Numbered from the stretch's first letter, positions 1-6,858 are shown. The stretch is DNA of 14,784 nt from Actinomycetes bacterium (GCA_023387135.1 JAEWIK010000387.1:1-14784), one strand, 5' to 3'. Numbers and translations are program-made. Notes: generated by a model not told the origin, from the sequence alone.

Positions 1-763
1 CCCTGACCTCCTCGACGTCGGCGGTGAGGGCGACGCCCTTGGCCGAGTACGCGACGCGCAGCTGGTCGAGCGTGGCGCTCACCAGTCCCGGCAGCGGCTG
101 GCTGCTGGGGTCGAGGGCGATCCGCCCCTCTTCGGCACGCGACACGTCATCGAGGTCGCGGGCGAGCCGGGCGAGCCGCTCGGCCTGGTGCTGCAGCACC
201 TGGCGGGTGTCGTCGTTCCAGTCCAGGACACCGTCGGACAGCCCCTCCAGGTGCGCGCTCAGGGTCGCGATGGGCGTCCGCAGCTCGTGGGCGAGATCCG
301 CCAGCAGCCGCCGGCGGGTCTCCTCGACACCGCCGAGCCTGCCGGCCATCTGGTTGAACGACTCGCCCAGGGTGGCGAGTTCGGGCCCCGACCCCGTGGC
401 GGTGACGCGGGCGTCGTAGTCGCCGGCGCTCACCCGGCGGGCGGCGTCGGTCAGGGTGTCGAGCGGGCCGCGGATGCGGCGGGTGACGTACCACGTCACG
501 CAGAGCGAGAGCGCCAGTGCCACCAGGAGCCCGACCCCCAGCGACACCGCGCTCGCGCTGGCGAAGGCCTCCTCGATGTGGGGGACCTGGGACGGGTCGG
601 GGTCATGCCCGGACTCGGTCAGGTGGAGGTGGAACAGGGGTGGACCGATGAGGGCGGCGACCAGGGCGGCCGTCGCGACGCTCGCCACCAGGGCCACAGC
701 CTGGGCAGCGAACAGCCTCGTCCCGAGGCGCCACCCCGCCAGGGGCGCTCGTCCGGGCGTCAT
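1..763 (-). CDS. Two-component sensor histidine kinase, C-terminus beyond the window
   Basis: Only the first 254 residues are visible; the ATP-binding domain lies beyond position 1. Order from the N-terminus: membrane helix about 17-43, a short external loop about 44-70, second membrane helix about 71-94, HAMP linker about 95-147, then a HisKA dimerisation domain with the H-box LAHELRTP, whose His159 is the expected autophosphorylation site. The external loop is only about 27 residues and holds four histidines (His45, His47, His53, His62), which may suit metal or pH sensing, but this is inference. The ATG at 763 overlaps the stop of the upstream response regulator as ATGA, so the pair is translationally coupled and should work together. 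The signal cannot be named from sequence; the divergent thiol-redox operon suggests redox, metal or envelope stress. Confidence 0.93.
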   Translation of the reverse strand, partial: MTPGRAPLAGWRLGTRLFAAQAVALVASVATAALVAALIGPPLFHLHLTESGHDPDPSQVPHIEEAFASASAVSLGVGLLVALALSLCVTWYVTRRIRGPLDTLTDAARRVSAGDYDARVTATGSGPELATLGESFNQMAGRLGGVEETRRRLLADLAHELRTPIATLSAHLEGLSDGVLDWNDDTRQVLQHQAERLARLARDLDDVSRAEEGRIALDPSSQPLPGLVSATLDQLRVAYSAKGVALTADVEEVR

Positions 764-1467
764 CCCTTGCCCATCCGGTAACCGACACCGCGCACCGTGA
801 GGACGTACCGCGGGTCGTTGGGGTCGTCGCCGAGCTTCCTGCGCAGGTTGGCGACGTGGACGTCGACCACGTGGTCGTCCCCGACCCAGGCGGTGTCCCA
901 CACGCGCTCGATGATCTGGCGCCTGGTGAGCGCCGCCTTCGGCAGCCCCGAGAGCACGTCGAGGATGTCGAACTCGGTGCGGGTCAGGGGGATCGGTTCG
1001 TCGCCGACCCACACCTCGCGTCCGGCGGGGTCGATCGTTAGGTCGTTGAAGACCCTGGCCTGCTCACCCTCGATCGACGCGGTGCGCCGGGGGCGGCGCA
1101 GCACGGTCTGCACGCGCGCCACGAGTTCGCGGGTGCTGAAAGGTTTGGTGATGTAGTCGTCGGCACCCACCGACAGCCCGATGAGCCGGTCCACCTCGTC
1201 GGCGCGGGCGGTCAGCATCAGGATGTAGCAGTCGGAGAACGTCCGCACCTGCCGGCAGGCCTCGACGCCGTCCATCCCGGGCAGTCCGAGGTCGAGGACT
1301 ATCACGTCGGGATCCAGCCGGCGGGCCGCGGCGACGCCGTCCGGTCCTGTGTGTTCCAGGACGACCTCGTACCCGGCGCGTTCCAGGTAGGACCCGACGA
1401 CGCTCGCCAGCGGCTTCTCGTCCTCGACGACGAGCACGCGCTCCGCGGGGTGCACTCCTTCGACCAT
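760..1467 (-). CDS. OmpR/PhoB-family response regulator
   Basis: A 235-residue DNA-binding response regulator. The receiver domain (about 10-122) has the acidic pair Glu15-Asp16, phosphoacceptor Asp59 in VLDLGLPGMDG, Thr86 and Lys108 in ITKPF. The C-terminal winged-helix effector domain (about 135-235) has the family pattern LTRTEFDIL, then VVDVHVANLRRKLGDD and VRGVGYRMGKG at the end. I chose the ATG at 1467 because the receiver domain begins just after it; the frame stays open far upstream only because of high G+C. The partner kinase follows with an ATGA overlap. Two 11-bp direct repeats in the divergent gap upstream are a plausible binding site, implying autoregulation and control of the redox operon on the other strand. 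The family is certain; the regulon is inferred. Confidence 0.95.
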   Translation of the reverse strand: MVEGVHPAERVLVVEDEKPLASVVGSYLERAGYEVVLEHTGPDGVAAARRLDPDVIVLDLGLPGMDGVEACRQVRTFSDCYILMLTARADEVDRLIGLSVGADDYITKPFSTRELVARVQTVLRRPRRTASIEGEQARVFNDLTIDPAGREVWVGDEPIPLTRTEFDILDVLSGLPKAALTRRQIIERVWDTAWVGDDHVVDVHVANLRRKLGDDPNDPRYVLTVRGVGYRMGKG

Positions 1468-1474
1468 GCCCGCC

Positions 1475-1480
1475 AGTATC
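1475..1480 (-). promoter_or_regulatory. Candidate -10 element for the response regulator-kinase operon
   Basis: On the minus strand this reads GATACT (4/6 to TATAAT) and lies 7 nt before the ATG at 1467, so the transcript may be leaderless or nearly so. No good -35 is visible, which fits a promoter needing an activator bound at the adjacent repeats. The intervening GGCGGGC could instead serve as a poor ribosome site. Confidence 0.35.
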
Positions 1481-1509
1481 CACCGGACCGCCAGCGGCAA
1501 GAGACGGCG

Positions 1510-1542
1510 ATCTTGATCGAATCTTGACCGTGCCTGAACCGC
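1510..1542. promoter_or_regulatory. Tandem 11-bp direct repeats, likely response-regulator operator
   Basis: ATCTTGATCGA (1510-1520) is followed directly by ATCTTGACCGT (1521-1531); a degenerate third unit GCCTGAACCGC (1532-1542) matches the second at 6 of 11 positions. Direct repeats spaced one helical turn apart are the usual site type for OmpR-family dimers. The junction of the first two units (1520/1521) is the exact midpoint between the start codons at 1467 and 1574, each 43 bp from the nearer repeat edge. I infer that the regulator encoded next door binds here and acts on both promoters. Confidence 0.6.
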
Positions 1543-1560
1543 CGCCGGACGGGGCCGCGC

Positions 1561-1566
1561 GACGCT
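1561..1566 (+). promoter_or_regulatory. Candidate -10 element for the thiol-redox operon
   Basis: GACGCT lies 7 nt before the GTG at 1574. It is a poor -10 match (the A at position 2 and final T agree), but it mirrors exactly the GATACT element of the divergent operon about the same midpoint. No -35 is seen. Confidence 0.25.
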
Positions 1567-1573
1567 GGGGTGT

Positions 1574-1867
1574 GTGAGCGACCTCCACGAGACCGACCGG
1601 CGCCCCCCGCCCCACCTCACTCTGGTGACCTCACCCGGGTGCCACTTCTGCGACGACGCCCTCCAGGCACTGTCCCCGTTCGCAGCCGAGCGCCTGATCG
1701 AGCTCGCCATCGTCGACGCGGGATCGCCCGACGGTGGCGAGCTCGTGCGCCTGCACCGACCTGCCCTGTTCCCGCTGGTCCTCGTCGACGGGGAGTTCTT
1801 CAGCGCGGGACGGCTGCCGCGGCGCAAGCTCGCCCACGTCCTCGGCGTGGGGCGGGTGGCGGTCTGA
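1574..1867 (+). CDS. Small thioredoxin/glutaredoxin-like CxxC protein
   Basis: A 97-residue protein with one thioredoxin-like fold. The first strand (LTLVTSPG) leads into the redox motif Cys23-His-Phe-Cys26 and helix, as in glutaredoxins and short thioredoxins; Pro-Leu-Val-Leu-Val-Asp-Gly near residues 72-78 fits the cis-Pro strand-turn region. No signal peptide or membrane segment is seen, so it is probably cytoplasmic. The GTG at 1574 is the first start in frame and the next in-frame valine would remove part of the core; no convincing ribosome site precedes it, so it may be leaderless. Its TGA overlaps the ATG of the CcdA-like gene by one base (TGATG). I infer that it reduces the membrane transporter from the cytoplasmic side, as thioredoxin does for CcdA/DsbD, but a separate thiol-reducing role is possible. 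Confidence 0.85.
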   Translation: MSDLHETDRRPPPHLTLVTSPGCHFCDDALQALSPFAAERLIELAIVDAGSPDGGELVRLHRPALFPLVLVDGEFFSAGRLPRRKLAHVLGVGRVAV

Positions 1868-2793
1868 TGGGGACCGACCTGCTCTCGGCGGGCACCCTCG
1901 TGGCGGCGTTCCTGGCCGGCGGCGTCGCCCTGTTCGCCCCCTGCTGCATCGTCTTCCTCGCGCCGAGCTTCCTCGCCGCGGCGGTGAAGAACCGCCGCTG
2001 GCGGCTGCTGCCGCTCACCTTCGTGTTCGCCGCCGGGCTGGCGCTCGTCCTCGTGCCGATCACGCTCGGGGTCAGCCTGATCGCCGGTGCGATAGCGAAG
2101 TACCACGCCGTCCTGTACTGGGCCGGCGGGCTGTTGATGATCGCGCTGGCGGCCCTCGCCCTCTCCGGGCGGATGTGGTCGCTGCCGTCGATGCTGAAAG
2201 CGCCCGACACCAGCCGCGGCGACAGCGCCACCTTCTTCAGCCTGGGCGTCTTCTCCGGGATCGCGTCCAGTTGTTGCGCGCCCGTCCTCGCCGGCGTCAT
2301 GACGTTGTCGGCGATGTCGGCGTCGCCGATCGGCGGGCTCCTCCTGGGCCTCGCCTATGTCTTCGGCATGGTGGTGCCGCTGTTCGTGATGGCGCTGGTC
2401 TGGGACAAGCTCCCCAAGGGGGGTTCCCGGCTGCGGGCGAAGCCGGTCAGCCTCACCCTGGCCGGCCGCACCCTGCGCACCAACACAGTGAACCTCGCCG
2501 TCGCCGTCGGCTTCGCCGTCATGGGGATCGCCGTCATCACCCAGGCGAGCTCCACGACGATGACGGGCGGCGACGGCCCGCTCGTCGGAGTGGGCGTGTG
2601 GCTCGGCGAGGTGTTCGAGGGGCTGCTGGCCTGGCTGGCCCCCGTCCCCGAACCCGTCGGCGGCCTCGCGCTGCTCGCGCTGGTGGCGCTGTTCGTCGTC
2701 GTCACGCTGCGCGACAGGAGCCGGCACCACCGGCCCCCGTCCGAGATCCCCGACGAAGCCCCCGCAGCCTCCCAGCCCGACCACTGCCACTGA
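1867..2793 (+). CDS. CcdA/DsbD-type thiol-disulfide membrane transporter
   Basis: A 308-residue polytopic membrane protein of the CcdA / DsbD transmembrane family, which passes electrons from cytoplasmic thioredoxin to extracytoplasmic thiol proteins. Hydrophobic segments lie at about 8-38, 47-75, 80-98, 120-145, 149-176, 205-226 and 268-286. The two redox segments, normally one cysteine each (SPC and CxP motifs), here carry paired cysteines: Cys26-Cys27 in APCC and Cys136-Cys137 in SSCCAP. The C-terminus ends in the sequence DHCH, preceded by a His-His pair, which could bind metal. The start ATG overlaps the previous stop, and the redoxin gene follows after 9 bases, so all three are one operon. 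The Cys pairs recall mercury-transport proteins, but the length and segment pattern fit CcdA better. The family assignment is good; the substrate is unknown. Confidence 0.88.
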   Translation: MGTDLLSAGTLVAAFLAGGVALFAPCCIVFLAPSFLAAAVKNRRWRLLPLTFVFAAGLALVLVPITLGVSLIAGAIAKYHAVLYWAGGLLMIALAALALSGRMWSLPSMLKAPDTSRGDSATFFSLGVFSGIASSCCAPVLAGVMTLSAMSASPIGGLLLGLAYVFGMVVPLFVMALVWDKLPKGGSRLRAKPVSLTLAGRTLRTNTVNLAVAVGFAVMGIAVITQASSTTMTGGDGPLVGVGVWLGEVFEGLLAWLAPVPEPVGGLALLALVALFVVVTLRDRSRHHRPPSEIPDEAPAASQPDHCH

Positions 2794-2796
2794 GGA
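2792..2796 (+). promoter_or_regulatory. Ribosome binding site of the redoxin gene
   Basis: GAGGA overlaps the stop codon of the CcdA-like gene and ends 6 nt before the ATG at 2803, fixing that start and implying coupled translation. Confidence 0.8.
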
Positions 2797-2802
2797 CCGA
2801 CA

Positions 2803-3441
2803 ATGCCGCAGACCCGTCAACCCGCCAGCACGCCCGCGACCGGCACGAAGACCCGGAGCGCGAGCCTCAGGCAGTCGAGGCTCCAGGAAGCAGCGTTGCG
2901 TCGCACGCGTCGCCGCTGGCTCGCCATCGCCGGTGCGCTCGTGGCTGTCGCACTGGTGAGCTTCGGCCTGTGGTCGGCCGCCCCCAGCGGGGGCGACACC
3001 GAGGCCGCGGCTCCCGACTTCACGCTGCCGACCACCGACGGCGGCAGCGTCACCCTCAGCGCGCTGCGCGGCACGCCGGTGATCCTGTACTTCAACGAGG
3101 GCGCCGGGTGCGGCAGCTGCACCGCCCAGATGGCCGAGATCGAGAAGCACCCGGGCTTCGCGGCCGCCGGGATCGATGTCCTCCCGATCGTCATGAACAC
3201 CGCCGACCAGATCCTGCCCGACATGAAGGAGTTCGGGGTGACCACCCCCTACCTGCTCGACGACGGGACGGTCTCGGCCGCCTACGACGTGCTGGGCAAG
3301 GGCATGCACGAGGGTCTTCCGGGCCACGGCTTCGTGCTGATCGACGCCGACGGGGTGCAGCGCTGGTACGGCAACTACCCGTCGATGTGGCTCGACCCCG
3401 ACGACCTGCTCAAGGAGGCGACGTCCAGGCTCCGGGCCTGA
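2803..3441 (+). CDS. Membrane-anchored TlpA/AhpC-type redoxin
   Basis: A 212-residue protein with a basic cytoplasmic tail (1-35), one membrane segment about 38-57 without a lipobox, and an extracytoplasmic thioredoxin-fold domain of the AhpC/TSA-Redoxin family from about 68. That domain begins with the typical APDFTLPTTDGGSVTLSALRG and carries the redox site Cys103-Gly-Ser-Cys106 after a strand ILYFNEG. The topology (N-in, C-out) puts the CGSC site outside the membrane, the expected partner for the CcdA-like transporter encoded 9 bases upstream. By analogy with TlpA, ResA and CcmG it would be kept reduced by that transporter and would reduce substrate disulfides or resolve peroxides. No cytochrome c assembly gene is nearby, so a haem role is unsupported. 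The start is set by the GAGGA site. Confidence 0.9.
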   Translation: MPQTRQPASTPATGTKTRSASLRQSRLQEAALRRTRRRWLAIAGALVAVALVSFGLWSAAPSGGDTEAAAPDFTLPTTDGGSVTLSALRGTPVILYFNEGAGCGSCTAQMAEIEKHPGFAAAGIDVLPIVMNTADQILPDMKEFGVTTPYLLDDGTVSAAYDVLGKGMHEGLPGHGFVLIDADGVQRWYGNYPSMWLDPDDLLKEATSRLRA

Positions 3442-3463
3442 GACTCCTCGGGGTCGGCTCACG

Positions 3464-3481
3464 CTGGGCACAGTTGCCCGG
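3464..3481 (+). terminator. Weak hairpin after the redox operon
   Basis: CTGGGCA, loop CAGT, TGCCCGG form a 7-bp stem with one G-T pair, 22 nt after the redoxin stop. There is no T-tract. It may end the redox operon before ligD. Confidence 0.35.
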
Positions 3482-3514
3482 GTCGGCGCCGGGGGCTCGG
3501 TGGCGGGCGTGCGG

Positions 3515-3520
3515 CAAGAT
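3515..3520 (+). promoter_or_regulatory. Candidate -10 element of ligD (leaderless)
   Basis: CAAGAT is followed by 6 nt and then the ATG at 3527. This spacing is typical of actinobacterial leaderless starts. No clear -35 or ribosome site is visible. Confidence 0.45.
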
Positions 3521-3526
3521 GGCTGG

Positions 3527-5983
3527 ATGGCGGAGCGATCTCAGACGGTCGTGGTGGACGGGCGGCAGCTCAAGCTCACCAACCTCGACAAGGTGCTCTA
3601 TCCGGCGGCGGGCACCACGAAGTCGGAGGTGATCTCGTACTACGCGCAGGTCGCCGACGTCCTGCTGCCGCAACTGTGGCAGCGACCCGTCACCAGGAAG
3701 CGCTGGCCGGACGGGGTGGGCGGGCCCGACGACGCCGCGAACGTGTTCTTCGCCAAGGACCTGCCGAAGGGGACTCCCGACTGGGTGCGGCGGTACAGGA
3801 TCCAGCACGAGGGCCACAGCAACGACTACCCGGTGGTGGACGACGTCGCCACCCTCACCTGGCTCGCCCAGCTCGCCTCGCTCGAGCTGCACGTGCCGCA
3901 GTGGCGGTTCAGCACCGACGGCGTTCCCCAGAATCCCGACAGGCTCGTCCTCGACCTCGACCCGGGCGAGGGGGTGTCGCTGGAGGAGTGCGCCGAGGTG
4001 GCGTTGTGGGTGCGCGACGTGCTCGCCGAGCTGGGGCACGAGCCCGTCCCGGTGACCTCCGGCAGCAAGGGCATCCACCTCTACGCCCCGCTCGACGGCA
4101 CCCAGACCAGCGAGGAGGCGAGCGAGTTCGCCAGGCAACTGGCGCTGGCGCTGCAGGCCGACAACCCGAAACGGGTCACCGCCTCGATGGCGCGCGCCGA
4201 GCGTCCGGGCAAGGTGTTCAACGACTGGAGCCAGAACAACGGCAACAAGACGACCGTCGCCCCGTACTCGCTGCGGGGGCGCGAGCTGCCCTACGTCGCG
4301 GCGCCGCGCACCTGGGACGAGCTCTCCAGCCCGGGCCTGAAGCACCTGGAGTACCACGAGGTGCTGGAACGCATCGCCGACCTGGGCGACCCGATGGCGG
4401 CCCTGGGTGGCGGCGGCGACAGGCTCGCCACCTATCGCAGCATGCGCGATCCCGCGAAGACTCCCGAGCCGGTGCCTGCGACCCGGCCCGCGGCGAAGAC
4501 CGGTGCCGCCGACCTGCCGACGTTCGTGATCCAGGAGCACCACGCGCGCCGGCTGCACTACGACGTCAGGCTGGAGAGGGACGGCGTCCTGGTGAGCTGG
4601 GCGGTGCCGAAGGGCCCTCCCACCGATCCGAAGGAGAACCACCTCGCCGTCCAGACCGAGGATCATCCGCTGGAGTACGGCTCGTTCGAGGGCACCATCC
4701 CGGCCGGGGAGTACGGCGGCGGGACTGTGACGATCTGGGACGCCGGGACGTACGAACTGGAGAAGTGGCGCGACGGCCGTGAGGTGATCGCCACCCTGCA
4801 CGGACGGCCCGACGGCGGCCTGGCAGGGCCGGCGAAGTTCGCGCTCATCCACACCGGGAGCGGCGAGGACGACAAGAACTGGCTGATCCACAGGATGGCC
4901 CTCGAACGCGCCCCGGACGAGGCCGGCGAGCCGGCCGGAAAGACGCGCAAGCCTGCGAAGAAGTCCCCGGATGCGCCGGCGAAGGACAAGGGAGCGGCCA
5001 CGGCGCACTTCGCGGACCCCCTGTCGCCGATGCTCGCCACGCTCGCGAGCCGGACCGACGTCTCGAACGAGGACGACTGGGCCTTCGAGATGAAGTGGGA
5101 CGGCATCCGCACCGTCGCCTACCTGGCGGGCGGCGCCGTGCGCCTGCTGAGCCGGCGGGGACGCGACGACACCGCCGCCTATCCCGACCTCATCGACGAA
5201 CTGGCGGCCATCGAGTGTGAGGACGCGATCCTCGACGGCGAGATAGTCGTCACCGACGCCAGTGGCGCGCCGCGGTTCTCGCTGCTCCAGCCGCGCATCA
5301 ACCTGACCGGCGCCGCCGACATCGCCGCCGCCGCAAAGAAGTACCCCGCCCAGTTGATGCTGTTCGACCTGCTCCTCCTGGACGGGAAGTCGCTGCTGCG
5401 CGTGCCCTACGAGGAGCGCCGCGGCCTGCTGGAGGCGCTGGTGCAGCCCCGTCCGGGGGCCCGCGTGCAGGTGCCGCCGGTCTTCGACGGCGACCTGGCA
5501 GGGGCCCTCGACACCAGCCTCGCGCTTGACCTGGAGGGTGTCGTCGCCAAGCGGCGCGGCTCGACCTACCTGCCGGGCAGGCGGGCAGGCACCTGGCTGA
5601 AGATCAAGCATCGCCGCACCCAGTCGGTGGTGGTCGGCGGCTGGCGTCCCGGCAAGGGGCGGCGCGCGGGCAGCGTCGGCTCGTTGCTGCTCGCTGTACC
5701 GGAGAAGGACGGGCTGCGGTACGTGGGCAGGGCGGGGTCGGGGTTCACCGACGCGTCACTGGAGGAGGCCGACAGGCTGCTCGCGCCGCTGGCGCGCTCC
5801 GACAGCCCGCTGGTCGACGTCCCGCGGGAGGACGCCAGGGACGCCCGTTGGGTGGAGCCCGACCTCGTCGGCGAGGTCTACTACACCGAGGTGACGGGGA
5901 CGGGCAGGCTCCGGCATCCAGTCTGGATCGGCTGGCGTACCGACCTGACGCCCGCCGACGTCAGGTGGGAGACCACCAGGTAG
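3527..5983 (+). CDS. ligD: Multifunctional ATP-dependent DNA ligase LigD (NHEJ)
   Basis: An 818-residue end-joining enzyme with three catalytic domains in the mycobacterial order. The primase-polymerase domain (about 10-300) has the metal-binding pair Asp143 and Asp145 in LDLDP. The 3'-phosphoesterase domain (about 328-455) has His338, His344 and Asp346 in the QEH...LHYD pattern, plus IPAGEYGGG and KNWLIHRM. A Lys/Ala/Pro-rich linker (about 464-490) follows. The ligase domain (about 500-818) has catalytic Lys523 in MKWDG, DGEIVV, EGVVAK, WLKIK and a C-terminal OB fold. It repairs double-strand breaks with Ku, whose gene is not in this window. At 818 residues it is somewhat longer than M. tuberculosis LigD (759). 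I prefer the ATG at 3527 because of the -10-like CAAGAT just before it; an in-frame GTG at 3500 would add 9 residues. It stands alone and converges on ndgR. Confidence 0.97.
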   Translation: MAERSQTVVVDGRQLKLTNLDKVLYPAAGTTKSEVISYYAQVADVLLPQLWQRPVTRKRWPDGVGGPDDAANVFFAKDLPKGTPDWVRRYRIQHEGHSNDYPVVDDVATLTWLAQLASLELHVPQWRFSTDGVPQNPDRLVLDLDPGEGVSLEECAEVALWVRDVLAELGHEPVPVTSGSKGIHLYAPLDGTQTSEEASEFARQLALALQADNPKRVTASMARAERPGKVFNDWSQNNGNKTTVAPYSLRGRELPYVAAPRTWDELSSPGLKHLEYHEVLERIADLGDPMAALGGGGDRLATYRSMRDPAKTPEPVPATRPAAKTGAADLPTFVIQEHHARRLHYDVRLERDGVLVSWAVPKGPPTDPKENHLAVQTEDHPLEYGSFEGTIPAGEYGGGTVTIWDAGTYELEKWRDGREVIATLHGRPDGGLAGPAKFALIHTGSGEDDKNWLIHRMALERAPDEAGEPAGKTRKPAKKSPDAPAKDKGAATAHFADPLSPMLATLASRTDVSNEDDWAFEMKWDGIRTVAYLAGGAVRLLSRRGRDDTAAYPDLIDELAAIECEDAILDGEIVVTDASGAPRFSLLQPRINLTGAADIAAAAKKYPAQLMLFDLLLLDGKSLLRVPYEERRGLLEALVQPRPGARVQVPPVFDGDLAGALDTSLALDLEGVVAKRRGSTYLPGRRAGTWLKIKHRRTQSVVVGGWRPGKGRRAGSVGSLLLAVPEKDGLRYVGRAGSGFTDASLEEADRLLAPLARSDSPLVDVPREDARDARWVEPDLVGEVYYTEVTGTGRLRHPVWIGWRTDLTPADVRWETTR

Positions 5984-5988
5984 CCATA

Positions 5989-6031
5989 GGGGTGCGTGAC
6001 CCCGCCTGCGGTTGCCTGAGGCAGCCGCAGG
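5989..6031. terminator. Double hairpin between convergent ligD and ndgR
   Basis: Two adjacent inverted repeats fill the 55-bp gap: GGGGT-GCGTG-ACCCC (5989-6003, 5-bp stem) and CCTGCGGTTGCC-TGA-GGCAGCCGCAGG (6005-6031, 12-bp stem with one G-T wobble). Neither has a T-tract, as is common for actinobacterial terminators. The symmetry allows use from both strands. Confidence 0.75.
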
Positions 6032-6038
6032 GCCCGGC

Positions 6039-6764
6039 TCAGCCCTCGCCGCCGTTGCGGCGGAGCACCTCGGAGAGCCGCTCGGCGGCAGCGATGACGG
6101 CCGGGGCGTGCAGCCGTCCGGGCTGGCGCGAGAGTCGCTCGATCGGGCCGGAGACGCTGACGGCGGCGATGACCTTGCCGCTGGGGGAGCGGACCGGAGC
6201 CGACACCGACGCCACCCCCGCCTCGCGTTCGGCCACCGACTGGGCCCAGCCCCGACGGCGGACGGTCGCCAGGGCGACGGCGGAGAAGCTCGCGTTCTGC
6301 AGGCCGCGCTGGATGCGCTCGGGGTCCTCCCAGGCCAGCAGCACCTGTGCTGCGGAGCCTGCTGACATCGTCAACTGCGAGCCGACGGGAATGGTGTCGC
6401 GCAGGCCCGAAGGGCGCTCGGCGGCCGCGGCGCAGACGCGGAAGTCGCCCTGGCGGCGGAAGAGCTGGGCAGACTCGCCGGTGATGTCGCGCAGCCTGGA
6501 GAGCACGGGGCCGGCGGTGGCGAGCAGGCGGTCCTCGCCGGCGGCGGAGGCGAGTTCGGTGAGCCGCGGGCCGAGGACGAAGCGTCCCTGCAGGTCCCGG
6601 CTCACGAGACGGTGGTGTTCGAGCGCGACGGCGAGGCGGTGTGCTGTCGGACGGGCCAGTCCGGTCGCGGTGACGAGGCCCGCTAGAGTAGTTGGGCCCT
6701 GTTCGAGGGCGGTGAGCACGAGTGCCGCCTTGTCGAGAACCCCGACTCCACTTGAGTTGTCCAT
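6039..6764 (-). CDS. ndgR: IclR-family regulator NdgR/LtbR, divergent from leuCD
   Basis: A 241-residue IclR-type regulator. The N-terminal winged helix-turn-helix (about 8-65) carries [19 protein letters not shown] as its recognition region, then the wing GRFVLGPRL. The C-terminal effector domain (about 80-235) has the IclR pattern [10 protein letters not shown] and [23 protein letters not shown]. The very conserved opening [17 protein letters not shown] and the position divergent from leuC match NdgR of Streptomyces and LtbR of Corynebacterium, which control leucine and related amino-acid genes. It probably binds the 99-bp gap and represses or tunes leuCD and itself; the sign here is not shown by sequence. 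The start is the ATG at 6764, preceded on its strand by a -10-like TATCAT. The effector ligand is not deducible. Confidence 0.95.
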   Translation of the reverse strand: MDNSSGVGVLDKAALVLTALEQGPTTLAGLVTATGLARPTAHRLAVALEHHRLVSRDLQGRFVLGPRLTELASAAGEDRLLATAGPVLSRLRDITGESAQLFRRQGDFRVCAAAAERPSGLRDTIPVGSQLTMSAGSAAQVLLAWEDPERIQRGLQNASFSAVALATVRRRGWAQSVAEREAGVASVSAPVRSPSGKVIAAVSVSGPIERLSRQPGRLHAPAVIAAAERLSEVLRRNGGEG

Positions 6765-6767
6765 GGG

Positions 6768-6773
6768 ATGATA
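6768..6773 (-). promoter_or_regulatory. Candidate -10 element of ndgR
   Basis: The minus strand reads TATCAT (5/6 to TATAAT), 3 nt before the ATG at 6764, so any transcript would have almost no leader or start within the codon. A TTGCAT at 6794-6799 could be the -35 but the 20-bp spacer is long. Confidence 0.35.
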
Positions 6774-6798
6774 CTGCCGTCTCGCATCATGATATGCA
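6768..6798. promoter_or_regulatory. Likely NdgR operator region: repeats spaced 21 bp
   Basis: ATGATACTGC (6768-6777) and ATGATATGCA (6789-6798) share ATGATA and lie 21 bp apart, two helical turns. The second overlaps a perfect 8-bp palindrome ATCATGAT (6786-6793). GCATCA also recurs at 6784 and 6807. This cluster sits between the two divergent start regions and is the best candidate for regulator binding; the exact site is inferred. Confidence 0.4.
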
Positions 6799-6804
6799 AG
6801 CTGG

Positions 6805-6810
6805 TAGCAT
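6805..6810 (+). promoter_or_regulatory. Candidate -10 element of leuCD
   Basis: TAGCAT fits the actinobacterial TANNNT consensus. Transcription would begin near 6817, leaving a leader of about 47 nt containing a GC-rich palindrome GCGGCGCCGC (6821-6830) and no room for a leucine-rich leader peptide. Confidence 0.45.
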
Positions 6811-6852
6811 CACTGCGGCAGCGGCGCCGCCCGTCAGCGGCAGTCGATCGAC

Positions 6853-6858
6853 GAGGAG
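6853..6858 (+). promoter_or_regulatory. Ribosome binding site of leuC
   Basis: GAGGAG ends 5 nt before the ATG at 6864. It decides this start over an in-frame ATG at 6768 upstream. Confidence 0.85.

Noticed and set aside
1867-2793. Mercury transporter (MerT-like) assignment for the Cys-Cys membrane protein
   Set aside because: It has far more membrane segments and length than MerT, and its neighbours are thiol-redox proteins; CcdA family fits better.
760-3471. A 903-residue open frame on the minus strand spanning the redox operon
   Set aside because: Only the last 235 residues, the response regulator, are protein-like. The rest is low-complexity Arg/Gly/Asp/Glu sequence antisense to clearly coding genes, a by-product of high G+C.
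3500-3526. GTG start for ligD adding nine residues
   Set aside because: The added residues overlap the -10-like CAAGAT and have no ribosome site; it remains possible but less likely.
3410-5611. A 733-residue open frame antisense to ligD
   Set aside because: It shows no domain pattern and its composition is that of a reversed GC-rich coding strand; ligD has intact catalytic motifs on the plus strand.
6821-6830. GCGGCGCCGC palindrome as an operator
   Set aside because: A pure-GC palindrome of this size is expected by chance in sequence of this composition, and it lies after the predicted transcription start.
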